In this document: piece by piece, positions 43,333-54,036 of the stretch
Numbering within the stretch: the stretch's first letter is position 1
Layout: each line of letters begins with the position of its first letter
Assembly: GCA_949825045.1 (NCBI GenBank)
Contig: OX463835.1
Location: forward strand, 21,779,201-21,843,200
Reading direction: 5' to 3'
DNA length: 64,000 nucleotides
From: Argyresthia goedartella
Taxonomy: Eukaryota; Arthropoda; Insecta; Lepidoptera; Argyresthiidae
Translations under genes and position numbers: made by a program
Notes under the pieces: model-generated
Seen by the model: only the letters and a program-made list of their open reading frames with translations
What the model was told of the DNA's origin: nothing
Database searches by the model: none

Positions 43333-43924
43333 TATCTTCTTCACTATCTCCTGCACCAGCTCAAGTTGCTTGGCCGACCGGCCCGGATGGTTGATTAGCT
43401 CTGAGGCAGATGAAACTTCTCCCAAGATTGCTGTGGCTTGGGCTAGTATGGTTTCTTTAGTGGATGATACACCAGTAGCACATGTACAAATTTCACCCCA
43501 TAGTCACTGTCTCCCAGCAGCCTACCACAAATGTCATCATTGAATGATATAGCTTTACGCTTTTTCGATACGGGGTGGCAGAGGCACAGTTGTGCCCACT
43601 TTTAGATAGTCAAGTCCATTTTGCATGACAGGGGTATAGCCCATCGCCGCCACTATGGAGGTTTCCTCACGATAAAACTTGGAATTTAATGGAGTAAAAA
43701 ACCGCTTTTTCGTAAATAAAACCAACACAGTAGAACAGCTGACCAATAATTCCGCCATCTTGACAAAAAAGACACTCACTAAACAAGCTTTCTCGGTTGC
43801 CTAAATTGATTACATAATATAAGCCATGCTTATCCCTAACACAATGCTAAAAGCATTTTTGTGGTAACGATTTTTGTAATCATGTGTTAAACAATGGTTA
43901 TAGTTTTTTGTGGTAAGACGGATA

Positions 43925-44376
43925 CCGTCTTACTATAAAAAATAATAAAAACACAGTATGATCACTTGTTTAGCAAAATCATCATCTATCAGTAAACAAA
44001 TGGTTAGCAAGCTTCTAAATTTCGTTACCACAAAAAAGTTTTTAGTGAGTATCTTACTAAAAAACGGCTAGATCATTGAGTTAATTTCGTTCCTTCATTA
44101 ACTAGCGTCAAAGGACAGAATTTCCAGGGCCGTACAACACAAAAAAATATTTAAAAAAACGTTCATAGTTTCACTTTACGCGAATAACATAGGAATGAAT
44201 ACATAAATTGATGGAAAATTTTATTCTTATTATAATTCCTAACTTAGTAATAGAACATGGTTAGGTAAAGTAGTGGTAAATCCTTATTTTTGTGTAGAAA
44301 AACCGTTCATTTTAGTACTTTTATCAAACACGACTAAAAATAAGCAGTGAAACGGAACTGAAAGACACACGGAACT
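43925..44376 (-). mobile_element. Composite TIR element, copy 4 (truncated)
   Basis: Begins CCGTCTTACTATAAAAAA right after the ATA that follows copy 3. It stays colinear with copy 3 until CACACGGAACT at 44376, where similarity stops. Confidence 0.8.
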
Positions 44377-44899
44377 ACGGCGGGCCTACTACCTAAAATT
44401 CTCCAATCAGCAGCTATTGCGCTGTTATCGCGCATTCATCGCGCGGTCGTTTGCAATGTGTCATACCAAATTCGTATTATCTAAAGTGTTTGCTTTCTGC
44501 CAGTGTTGCCGCCAGGGTAATCTAGTTTATGGCTAAGTACATAAAAAAGGAAGCAGTTTTGTAAAAAACAAACATTTTCGAAATGTGGCCAGAAGTGCCT
44601 AATCTTTGCACACTTTCGTATTCTATTACTATTGATAATATAATATTATTATCATAAACAATGTTATCGTTTCGATAAATTATGACATGACTACTTTGTA
44701 CAAAACAAACTGTAAATAGTAATAACGTAGACTTTCATTCAATCGAATCTGAATTACGGAAAAATATAAACATTCATTGGGGAAACCATGATCAGACATT
44801 GCAACTGCGGCGCGGAGGGCGGACCGCGGTGATGGTGCCTACTCAGCAAAAGGCGATAACCACAGATTTATTTATACTGTAAATTAGGTCTCTGGCAGT
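44377..44899. other. No gene seen
   Basis: Unassigned DNA between copy 4 and the palindrome. No open frame, tandem repeat or TIR found. Confidence 0.4.
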
Positions 44900-44901
44900 T
44901 A

Positions 44902-45116
44902 TGGCCTGTTTACATTGGTCTAGGACAGTGGACAGTACAGTGGTAAGGACAGTGGACAGTGGCGAATACTCAGGACAGTGACCGTTTACACCACTGTACT
45001 GTCCACTGTCCTTATCCACTGTCCAAGTCTAAACAGTCACTATCCTGAGTATTCGCCACTGTTCACTGTCCTGACCACTGTACTGTCCACTGTCCTAGAC
45101 CAATGTAGACTGGCCA
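44902..45116. mobile_element. Near-perfect palindromic MITE built from ACTGTCC words
   Basis: 215 bp folding into one hairpin. TGGCCTGTTTACATTGGTCT at the left is matched inversely by AGACCAATGTAGACTGGCCA at the right, and the arms continue inward with repeated GGACAGTG/CACTGTCC units to the centre. TA is present on both sides (44900-44901, 45117-45118), as expected for a mariner-type MITE. Noncoding. Confidence 0.85.
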
Positions 45117-45118
45117 TA

Positions 45119-45770
45119 AGATGTGGTGGGCGGCGAGATTTTAAGCGATGGACCGGAGGACAGAAAAAATCCTCGAATATTGGCAGGTCTGGATTCCTGG
45201 CGATTTTCCGTTTCCGGTAAATCCATTACTTATTGAGGCATTTTATTGTAAAAACAAATACAGAGACCCTTAATGAACTTGAAAGTCTGAAATATGTAAG
45301 TATTTAATATAATATTCAAATAATGGGAGAGTTCACCCCGAAAACTGGGAAATCTTCTCAATAGATATGGCAACACTTTTCTGTAACATTTGAAATGGAG
45401 GAATCGTTTGCATCGTATTATTTTCGTTTTTCTTGAGTTTTCCTTTTCCTCTTTCCTTCATAATCATTTCATAATATCAGTGCAGTGACGTGTGTGTGTG
45501 TGACGCAGTGATTTATGTGCGAGTCGTATAACCCAAAACGTATTTTCAGATATTCAGTCGTAAACACCTCAAATGAAACATATGAAAGAGAACATTTCGA
45601 TGTCTTTTATAATAATGTATCTAATGTTACAAAATAAATTTTAAATATTAAATCGTAGTGTTTTATTTAGTGAGAATCACCCCGAAGTGTAATTTGTACA
45701 TTCTTGTTCACTTTATAATTTGATATTACCTATTCCCTTAACAAATGAACAAAAATGCAATGTTGTTTGC
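45119..45770. other. No gene seen
   Basis: AT-rich sequence upstream of the Harbinger remnant; may include its left end or promoter. No TIR was identified. Confidence 0.35.
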
Positions 45771-45876
45771 CGCATTTTATGGTCAATTTACATGTCAACA
45801 AGTAATGAGTTAAAAGAATAAGTACACAAGCTTTTAACTCATTACTGACTGACATGTAAATTGACCATAACATGCG
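45771..45876. repeat. Hairpin of about 105 bp
   Basis: TATGGTCAATTTACATGTCA and AGTAATGAGTTAAAAG are mirrored by CTTTTAACTCATTACT and TGACATGTAAATTGACCATA with a short centre. Near-perfect arms of about 45 bp. It may be a small MITE or structural element. Confidence 0.85.
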
Positions 45877-46091
45877 GTTTGGGCCAGCAGGAACTTTTCC
45901 TTAGTTATGGTTCAGATTTACAGATGGCGTGTAAATTTAGTTGGCTTGGAAATTCCGCGAGAGGGCTCTCTATTCCCTATATATTATATTACTCTATGCT
46001 GTGAAATAACTGAAAATGTCATCATTGCACAGTTTTGTTGCTGCTTTTATAGCAGGTTAAGTGGACGATTTACAACTGCTGCTGCAACATC

Positions 46092-46900
46092 TCGTCGTCG
46101 CGTCCAGTGGAGGATCGATCCATGGGAATTAGCAGACAGAGATTTTGTAAAAAACTTTCGCCATCCCAAAGATTTGACCATGGACGTTATGAACCACTGA
46201 TGCAGCAAAAAGAAATAAAATTACAGACGAAAGTAAGTACCCTCTTCGTAGAAAAATTAGTAGGTGCCCTACCTATCTCTCTCACAGTGGTCCAGTGTAG
46301 AGTGGCAAAAAATGACGATTGCTAAGTATATGTAAATATCTACAGTAATAAAGACATTTGTAATTTGGAATATAACCACATAAGACAGACGACTTTTTGT
46401 GGTATGTATAGGAATTCATGGACCTATGTACCAACTTGGATTATTGTTTTATGTGAACCCACTGCTAACCAATATTTTTATGATTGTTTCAGGTTTTCTG
46501 CGCTTTAAACTTTTTTCCACTGGTTGCTATCAAACTCCGGTGGGAAACAATTTTATTGTTAATATTTCGCAACCAACAGAGTCAAGATGTGTTCAAGAGG
46601 TGGTGGAGGCCCTAAATCATCCTACCATATTTGGCCAGTGGGTCCACTTTCCTGACTCATTTCAAGAAATGAACTCTGTAGTGAGAGAGTAAGACTTACA
46701 AGCTTGATTTTATATAAATTAGGTAGATACTTACAATGTTTACAATGTTACTTTATCAGTTTTTATAACATGTATCGGTTCCCTGGAATCACTGGCTGCA
46801 TAGACTGTACTCATATAGCAATTGAACAATTCCACCAGCCTCAATGGATCATGATAAAAGGAGCTATGTGAACCTACCAAATTATTCTATATTATTATAT
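46092..46900 (+). pseudogene. PIF/Harbinger (HARBI1-like) transposase, N-terminal half, broken
   Basis: Three candidate exons: to about 46232 (donor AAA/GTAAGT), 46493-46688, and 46760-46900, with GT/AG introns. Readable blocks: 'DFVKNFRHPKDLTMDVM' (the 'FR..K' helical start), 'FFSTGCYQTPVGN', 'ISQPTESRCVQEVVEALN' (HTH-like), and 'RFPGITGCIDCTHIAI', which holds the first catalytic D (usual form CIDGTH). Frame changes occur near 46195, 46515 and 46850. The remaining catalytic D and E are missing. It converges on the Myb/SANT-like partner at 48526-47321, as in two-gene Harbinger elements. Confidence 0.75.
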
Positions 46901-47320
46901 ATACTATACTATTTTACTTGTATAACAATTGTCGCACAATAAAACATAATTTAAGCGTATAAAAATCTTTTATTTTTTATTATTCATATGAGTTCAACAT
47001 AATCAAATATATTTTTTCTTAACAGTATTAGTAATATTTTTTTTTCGTATGAGTTTGTTACAAAAAGTTTATTTGTTTGAGTTAGATCTGGCTACCCGTT
47101 TTTGATAGACCTAGATCTTGAATCTGTGGATTATAAAGTATCTCTTCTACCTTAAATCAGTCTTAAAAATATCAAAATCACAACATTTAAAATTTAACTA
47201 CTAACTATATTACCTTAAATTAGTCTAATATTACATAATCACAGTGATATTAAGAATTAGTGTCCCTGATTTCCATCATTGGCTTGATCATCATTAAATA
47301 TAACTTATTAAAGCCTCTGG
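46901..47320. other. Region between the convergent Harbinger genes
   Basis: AT-rich; the part from about 47090 on is the inverse of 63775-64000. Contains the shared 3' ends (AATAAA near 46940). Confidence 0.5.
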
Positions 47321-48490
47321 TTAAAAATTACTCGTATTTGCCCATGCCGTCAAACTATCTGCAATTCTGCATACTGCATCATATTGACAGCACATTTCTT
47401 TGATGAATTCTTGATATAATTCTTTTTTGTATATATTTTTCTCTTCTAAATTTTTATTCAGCAAAATTGCTGCGTCTAAAGATTTTTGCATTCTTTTTGA
47501 TGCAACATTCCTTTTGTTCTTTTTTGTAAGAGTTTTCGGAGCTTCTGTTGATTCCAAAAATTCTCGTGGGGGAGGTAATATCCCTTCATCAGTTATTTCT
47601 AAAAAAAAAAGTACACTATTATTATTAGGCAATAGTTTTCAAAACTGTTCAAAAAAGTTTGTATTGAAATAAGATAGATACACAACATTTAAAAACATTT
47701 ACATACAGGCACTTACAGTGCTTCTGGCCCCAAACTATTACAAGTGTTACTAGATACTGTGAGCTCTATACTCTTACTAAGGTAAGTTTATATATCTACT
47801 TTTTATGATTGTACAGTCTCAGAAATTAAACCCCCTCACATTTCATTGAAAAGTCATCTGACACTCATAATGCATAAGGTCGAAAAACCAGTAAATGAAA
47901 CATCAATAAATTTCTTATGGTTCTATTTTGCTATATGATATTCAACCCTAGGTGGGTCGGGTATTAATTTCCTTGACTGTACATATAAAGATACATTACT
48001 TACCAATCTCAATCACATTTCTTATTTCTGGCACAGCTACACATGACGGGCTGGATGTATCCTCTGAAATTAAAAACAAATAGATTAATGAAAGGACCTC
48101 GCTTAGTCAACTAAAGAACTTAAGATTAAGATCAGTGGGTGGGTGTGGTAACAATGCATAGGGGCTCACTATGTCAAATACATTCATACTCACCAGTCTA
48201 AATATCTTCACCAATCTCAATAATGTCCTTCTTAACTATTTGTGCTGACTCCGCAACATTTTATTGGCTACCCGTACTGCCTGAAATAAAACAGTATTAT
48301 GTGACAGAGGCTCAGATATTCACCGAGTAACTAAAGTATGGGTTATGTTACTTACCAAAGAAGAACACCTTTGACTCCTTGCAGTCCGGGTGGCCAACAA
48401 GGGTGATTTATTTAAGTTTTAAAACCATTGATTGCATCTTCTTGGGTAAATTGGTCTGGAGGGGAGCAACCACCAGTCATATTTGCTGCT
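46930..48490. repeat. Left arm of the inverted Harbinger duplication
   Basis: From about 47090 this is closely matched in inverse orientation by 62605-64000, including introns, the TAA in exon 2 and the 3' flank. The match ends near 48490 at GGTTGCTCCCCTCCAGACC. The right arm runs off the window, so the outer limit is unknown. Confidence 0.8.
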
Positions 48491-48526
48491 CTGTTCACCA
48501 ATGCCTTCTTTTTATTGAACTTCGAC
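47321..48526 (-). pseudogene. Harbinger Myb/SANT-like accessory protein, copy 1 (5' end lost)
   Basis: Exons: about 48526-48356, 48280-48212, 48063-48004 and 47598-47321, with GT/AG introns in matching phase 1. Exon 1 has 'NKKKALVNRAANMTGGCSPP', the basic segment and 'TGG..PP' that follow the SANT domain in Harbinger ORF2 proteins. The last exon carries 'EITDEGILPPPREFLES' and a helical oligomerisation-type end ('LDAAILLNKNLEEKNIYKKE', 'YDAVCRIADSL'). Known partners of this kind escort the transposase to the nucleus and TIRs. Exon 2 contains a TAA, and exon 1 a frame break. A LINE start at 48527 removed the SANT part. Confidence 0.65.
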
Positions 48527-49516
48527 TTGGGGTCAATTCTCAATATCTTCGATAATAACGCAAAATCGATAACATATCACGACACCTTTATCGCACAGAA
48601 ATATCGAATGTTGCACGTAAACCATATTCTCAGTGACCGGCGATAAGAATATCGAAGGTGATACAAAATGTCTAGCGTCCACAGAACAACAACGCTTCAT
48701 CCGTGTCTATGGAACCAAATAAGGAAACGTTCCGTTTTCTCGAACAATTTAACTTTTCTCGACTGTGTTTCATTAAAAGCTTTTTAGAGAAAAATACAAA
48801 TTTATCATGTTATATTTGTAAATCTCAATGCAATAACTCTTTAAGTAATAAATATGTTCAGAATAGTAACTAAATTATCAAAATCTCGCTCTTTTTCAAT
48901 AAAATAAAATAAAACATTTAGGAGTAACAGAACGCAAGCATGAGTGATGACATTGACATTGACTGACAACTATTTTCGTTTTGTTTTAAAGTAGGGATTC
49001 TTGCCGTCATTGTGGAGGATATTGCACGTGTTCGGATAAATTTCTAAAAAATTTGAGCATTTGCTGACTCTTCCTGTGTCTAGAATTTATCTAATTAGTT
49101 GTGTATTGCCCGTATTTGTGTTGTGCTTGTCCTAGGATTTGGATGAGGTAAGAAGTTTTTATTCTATTTAGGTAAACCATGGATACAGACCACGATCCAC
49201 CGGATAAATCGCCTCCCCCAAATGTTCCCCTCTCCCCTTCACTCTTCCGGTCAGGAGACTTCCAATCCCATGACACAGTTTCTCGAAAACGCGCGGCTGA
49301 TAATTGTATTGACCAAGCTCCGAAGAAATCTGTCACAGAATTGTCACAATCTCAACCGTCTATTCAAACTGTCTCCATAGCAGAGTCCTCTTCGCAAGGC
49401 CAATACTCTCCAAGCGACAAAGGCCCATTCATAGTACATGTTGCTCGTATTGAAGAGGAGACCTCTTCCTGTGTTTCGGCAGCAAAAATCAAAAGTGTTT
49501 TTTGGTGGAATTAAAG
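48527..49516 (+). pseudogene. Jockey-type LINE 5' end with start of ORF1 (copy 1)
   Basis: Begins GGGGTCAATTCTCAATATC, a 5' UTR of about 650 bp, then an ORF from the ATG at 49179. The protein is Pro/Ser-rich at first ('DKSPPPNVPLSPSLF') and then shows 'SDKGPFIVHVARIEEE', which I recognise as the block preceding the RNA-binding part of jockey-clade ORF1 proteins. The frame ends at 49514, far short of a full ORF1; no RT follows. The copy is 3'-truncated. Confidence 0.65.
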
Positions 49517-49635
49517 GTAAATATCGACTTTGTAAAACTATGTGTCGAAATGGATAATGTAGATGATAGTTTATAGATTTATTCCAAATATGGCTTCATT
49601 TAGAAATTATAACCTATAAACCTCTTGAAAATCGA
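49517..49635. other. Short unassigned gap
   Basis: Follows the truncated ORF1; may be further degraded LINE sequence. Confidence 0.3.
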
Positions 49636-50966
49636 GCTTCTACGTTACTTAAACGTTACTTCTATGTTACTAGTAACAAATATTCTACGTTACCTAACGT
49701 AGAAGCATTGTAAAGACTAGTGCATACTGTTAATTTCGCTGGCAATTATAAAACCGTCGGAATAAAAAAATGCTACAGTGAGGTCTTTTCAAAATGACAT
49801 TTGTAGACGAGAAAAAAATGATTTTCTATAGGGTAGTATTTAAACGGGTGACTGTAAATTAAATTTTAAGGTGTCAAAAATAATTAATTTAGGTTATAGT
49901 ATTACTAAGTGAGCGACTAACTGCGAGTGACGAGAAATCAACAGAACAGCAACTTACAAACATTAGTTTGAGTTACTTAAAATACAAAATGAGAATTTAT
50001 TACCTATATTTTTTTTTAATAAAAATTTAATTAAATAAATCATTGTTTACCCAAAAAAGAAAATTGAATTCCTAAAATTTGACCTACTTTTCACCTCACC
50101 CTAATATCTAAAGTAAGGTCGATAAATGACACAATTCGGTTCTGGCAATAACTTTAACTTTACTAATAACTTTAACAATACTTTTACAGATGCCTTTGAC
50201 GGCGGCGGAAAAACAAAAAATATATTACTTAACGGATGACTTCGAGGAAGTATATTTTAAATAATTGTCTACCCGACAGTTGCACTGCATTTTTAGGTTA
50301 TAAAATTGATTTTATTTGTTTCTGATATTTTTTTGTTATTTTGTCTCTCTCGTATAAAATGACTAAACAACTTTCTTAATTATTCTCATTTTCGAAAAAA
50401 ATAAAAAAAAAGTCAGAAAGTTTTTCAGAATCATATTAAACATAATAATATATTGAGGCGTGTTTAAAAATGTTTGATCTCGTTTCTTGTTCCTAGAATT
50501 TAAAAAAGAATTAGTTACCATTTAAAATAAAAATTTATTATCACCGAGTTTTTTGTAGAATAAACTAAGTGATTCTCGTTTCTTGTTCCTAGAATTTTAA
50601 AAAGAATTTGTTGCCATTTAAAATAAAAATTTATCATCACCGAGTTTTTTGTAGAATAAACTAAGTGATTCTCATTTCTTGTTCCTCGAATTTAAAAAAT
50701 AATTTGTTACCAATTGAAATAAAAATTTATTATCACCGTATTCACTAGTTTTTTGTAGAATACACTAAGTGATTCTCGTTTCTTGTTCCTGGAATTTAAA
50801 AAAGAATTTGTTACCATTTAAAATAGAAATTTAATATCCCGTACCCACTAGTTTTTTTTTATCAGTATGACATAAGCTTAACAAAGCAAAACCGTTACTT
50901 TCGCGTTACTTTAGTGTTACTGTAACGTAGAATATTCTGCGTTACTATACGTTACAAAGTGGCAAA
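49636..50966. mobile_element. Unclassified repeat bounded by ACGTTAC-rich palindromic ends
   Basis: About 70 bp at 49636-49706 (GCTTCTACGTTACTTAAACG...TAACGTAGAAGC, itself a hairpin) resembles 50891-50966 in the same direction (CGTTAC repeats, GTAACGTAGAATATTCTGCG). The 1.33-kb interior is AT-rich and noncoding and holds the minisatellite at 50481-50860. No target duplication was identified. Confidence 0.5.
50481..50860. repeat. Minisatellite, four units of about 96-104 bp
   Basis: Units start near 50481, 50577, 50673 and 50777 with TTTCTTGTTCCT(A/C/G)GAATTT. They share AAATAAAAATTTATTATCAC and TTTTTTGTAGAATA, and end CTAAGTGATTCTC. The last is partial. Units 1 and 2 are the most alike. Confidence 0.9.
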
Positions 50967-51410
50967 ATCCACGGCCTCACCCATTTAAAAAAAATAATAT
51001 ACATAAACCGTCTTACCACAAAAAACTTCAGCCATTGTTTAACACATGATTATAAAAATCGTTACCACAAAACTGCTTTTAGCGTTGTAGCAGGGATAGG
51101 CATGGCTTATATTATGTGATCAATTTAGGCAACCGAGAAAGCTTGTTTAGTGAGTGTCTTGTTTGTCAAGATGGCGGAATTATTAACCAGCCGTTCTGCT
51201 GTGTTGGTTTTGTTTACGAAAAAGCGGTTTTTACTCCTTTAAAGTCCAAGTTTTATCGTGAGGAAACTTTCATATCTCCATAGGACATCGTGGGGAAATA
51301 TCCTTAGTGGCCGCGATGGGCTATCCCCCTGTCATGCAAAATGGACTTAATTATCTAAAAGTGGGCACAACTGTGCCTCTGCCACCCCGTATCGAAAATG
51401 CATAAAGCTA

Positions 51411-53153
51411 CCTATATACATACGCTTTTGATTGTTCTTTGTTTTAGATATTTGATGGCTACTTCTTTGAGATAATGCCTTGGGCAATGATACCCGAACT
51501 TTCGTTGACGTACCTATGGGTGACAACATTGCTTTTAATTTATTTATTTATTTATATATTTCACATCAACACTGTCTAGGGATATTAGATTTTTGTTTGC
51601 ATTTCTTAGTTTTTCAGAAAAACTACTCAGAATTAGGAAAAAGTTTATATGTGGAATTAAACCTCCTTGTTCCATTTTCAAACTGACATTGAAAAAAAAA
51701 ACAAAAACTTATGAAAACAAAAGAAAGCGCGGGAACACGCATTTGATTCAGTTTACAGTGCTAGTTTTGTGTTGAGATTTATTCAGAAAAACATTAATTA
51801 ACTAACTCTATCAATTGTTTTGGTAATTTTTACTGTTTGTGTCATCTTGTTGGTGCCATGCAACGTCGACATCTGACGAGAGACGAGATGATAAGAGCGG
51901 TAGGAATGTTGGAAGCTGGCGCTATCCAAAACGTTGTTGCGGAGACCCTAGGCACCAGCCAGAATGTGATATCAAGGCTCTGGTCACGTTATCCTGATAC
52001 TGGGGAAGTGGCGGAACGGCATGCTGGCAGAATTCGGGTGACCACCCCTAGAGAGGACCGTTTTCTCCAAAATACCGCCAGGAGAGAACCTTCTCTGACG
52101 GCCATGGAAATGGTACAGAGGCTCCAACAGGAGCATCAGCTGTTGGTTAGCGACCAAACTGTCAGAAGAAGGCTACATGAAGCTTATCTTCATTCTCGCA
52201 GGGAAATTCGTGTTCCTGATTTGCGACGAGGCAATCGCGGAAGGCGACTATTGTGGGCCCAAGAACACGTGTTATGGGATAATGAACAATGGTCGACAGT
52301 GCTCTTAACGGATGAGTCTCGGTTTGGATTTCATCCAGATTCGCGAAGAACACGAGTTTGGAGAGTTCCAGGCAGGGAAAGCCGGCTCCAGCATCCACAA
52401 GAGGTTCATTCGTACCAAGCAGGAACAATCATGGTATGGGCAGGAATTCGTATAGGCGCGCGAACCGACCTCGTTTTTGTAAGAGGCAACATGAATGCTC
52501 AGAAATACCGTGATGAGGTGGTGGAACCTGTTGTTATTCCGCATAGGGTGCAAATCGGCCAGCAATTCGTACTCATGCATGATAATGCTCGTTCACACAC
52601 TGCGAGGCTGGTATCAGCCGCACTTCAAGAAAACGACTTCACGGTAATGAGATGGCCTGCGCAGTCGCCCGATATGAATCCCATTGAAATTGCGTGGGAC
52701 ATGTTGCAGCGAAGGGCTATGCATGCACTCCCTCCAAATCTGGCCACAGAAGAGCAACTTTTCTTGCACCTGCAACGAACCTGGGAACGCATACCACAGC
52801 AAGACATCGACACCTTAATTCACAGTATGAATAACCGATGCCAAACTCTTATTAACGTGAGGGGTGGCAACACTGATTATTAAGAGTTAAAATGTCTCAC
52901 TTTAAGTTGTTTTTTTTAAATAAAATTATCCATTTTATTCATTAATTTCATTCGTAGACTTAGCACCATTTTTAGTCTCTTTGTTATTTTATTTAAAAAA
53001 ATATATTTGAAGATCTAAAATAATTTTTATTCATATAATTAAGTTGGGCATTAACTGAGGTTTAATTCCATATATACTTCTCTGAACAAAATATTTATAG
53101 TTTATCAAAAAATTTAAGAAATACAAAATATCCCTAGACAGTGTTGATGTGTG
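51411..53153 (+). mobile_element. Tc1-like (DD34E) element inserted at TA in copy 5
   Basis: Comparison with copy 1 shows the insertion between ..AAAGCTA and TATCATCC. 25-bp TIRs match exactly: CACATCAACACTGTCTAGGG.. at 51562-51586 and its inverse at 53127-53151. The right TIR lies at the insertion edge; the left TIR is separated from the target by about 150 unexplained bases (51411-51561). Confidence 0.85.
51858..52883 (+). CDS. Tc1-like transposase, DD34E, intact
   Basis: 341 codons from ATG at 51858 ('MQRRHLTRDEMIRAVGML'); an in-frame start just upstream adds seven residues. N-terminal paired-type HTH domains ('NVVAETLGTSQNVISRLWSR', then 'LLVSDQTVRRRLHEA'), a GRPR-like position ('HAGRIRVTTP'), and the DDE_3 core: 'LLTDESRFGF' (D), 'LMHDNARSHTA' (D) and 'SPDMNPIEIAWD' (E), with 34 residues between second D and E. 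No stop or frameshift, and usual length for Tc1 transposases. Probably functional or recently so. Confidence 0.92.
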   Translation: MQRRHLTRDEMIRAVGMLEAGAIQNVVAETLGTSQNVISRLWSRYPDTGEVAERHAGRIRVTTPREDRFLQNTARREPSLTAMEMVQRLQQEHQLLVSDQTVRRRLHEAYLHSRREIRVPDLRRGNRGRRLLWAQEHVLWDNEQWSTVLLTDESRFGFHPDSRRTRVWRVPGRESRLQHPQEVHSYQAGTIMVWAGIRIGARTDLVFVRGNMNAQKYRDEVVEPVVIPHRVQIGQQFVLMHDNARSHTARLVSAALQENDFTVMRWPAQSPDMNPIEIAWDMLQRRAMHALPPNLATEEQLFLHLQRTWERIPQQDIDTLIHSMNNRCQTLINVRGGNTDY

Positions 53154-53488
53154 TATCATCCAATGGTAGGCTACTGGGAGACAGTGTATATGTCGCGCGA
53201 CACGTTATGAGCTTCAAGAATGCGCGTAGTCACTTTTCCATAGCTGTACATATGCGCAGTAATTCCTGCTAACGTCGCCCAGCGCTCTTAACTTGTTGAG
53301 CGACTTATACAATGGGGTGAAATTTTTACATCTGCTACCGGTGTAACCATCCACTATAAAAACCATACTAGCCGCAAGCCACAGCAATCTTGGGAAAAGT
53401 TTCATCTGCCTGAGATCTACTCAACCATCCAGGGCGGTCGCTCAAGCTGGAGTTGGTGCAGGAGTTAGGCAAGTTTGTGAAGGAGATA

Positions 53489-53860
53489 AGTCAGCTTTTC
53501 ACTATGGGATGTAATAAATTATGTATTAAGATGCAAGCAGTTACACGAAGACAGTGGCGCTGGTGCCAGTGAGACTGGTAGCCAGTATTGGCCTCATGTA
53601 AATCGAGCTAGACGGGTGCTCTATTCACCCCAGCACTCGCAGACAGCACTGGATTGGCTTGATTTTATAAGGCCAATACAAGGTTTTTACAAGGCCAACA
53701 CCAAGCCAGCCAGCACTGGCCTCGGGTAAACCCAGCTTAACATCTTAAGTTGTGAAATAAATATTGCTTGCCAGTCTTTCTAGTGCCCGTTCAGCAATAT
53801 TTATTTTACATCTTGAGATGTAATTTATATTAGATTATATCCCATAGTGAAAAGCTGGCT
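53489..53860. mobile_element. Nested CTTTTCACTATGGG MITE (in copy 5)
   Basis: Same 372-bp unit as in copy 1, in the same orientation. Its right 36 bases recur at 56524-56559 beyond the piggyBac segment. Confidence 0.75.
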
Positions 53861-54036
53861 GTGATGTACAGTTTTATTTTCGTGTAATTGTGTAAAACAT
53901 GCAAGATACCGTTTTGTAATTTTTTATGTCCTTTGCAGAGGACAAATGTAGGCAATGAAAGTTTTGACACTTAGACTACCGATGTACTTTGTAAAGTACA
54001 TTGATAGATTATTTCTCATATTTATGCTTGTTCCAG

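Larger units (their letters stand above)
41047..43921 (-). mobile_element. Composite TIR element, copy 3 (complete)
   Basis: Both termini are present: CCGTCTTACTACAAAAAA at 41047 and its inverse TTTTTTGTGGTAAGACGG at 43921, an 18-bp TIR with one mismatch. Without the non-LTR insertion (42145-42894) it is about 2.1 kb. It is separated from copies 2 and 4 by the same three bases ATA. Noncoding; the autonomous source is unknown. Confidence 0.8.

Noticed and set aside
50481..50860. CRISPR-like array
   Set aside because: Units are continuous tandem repeats without unique spacers, in a eukaryotic context.
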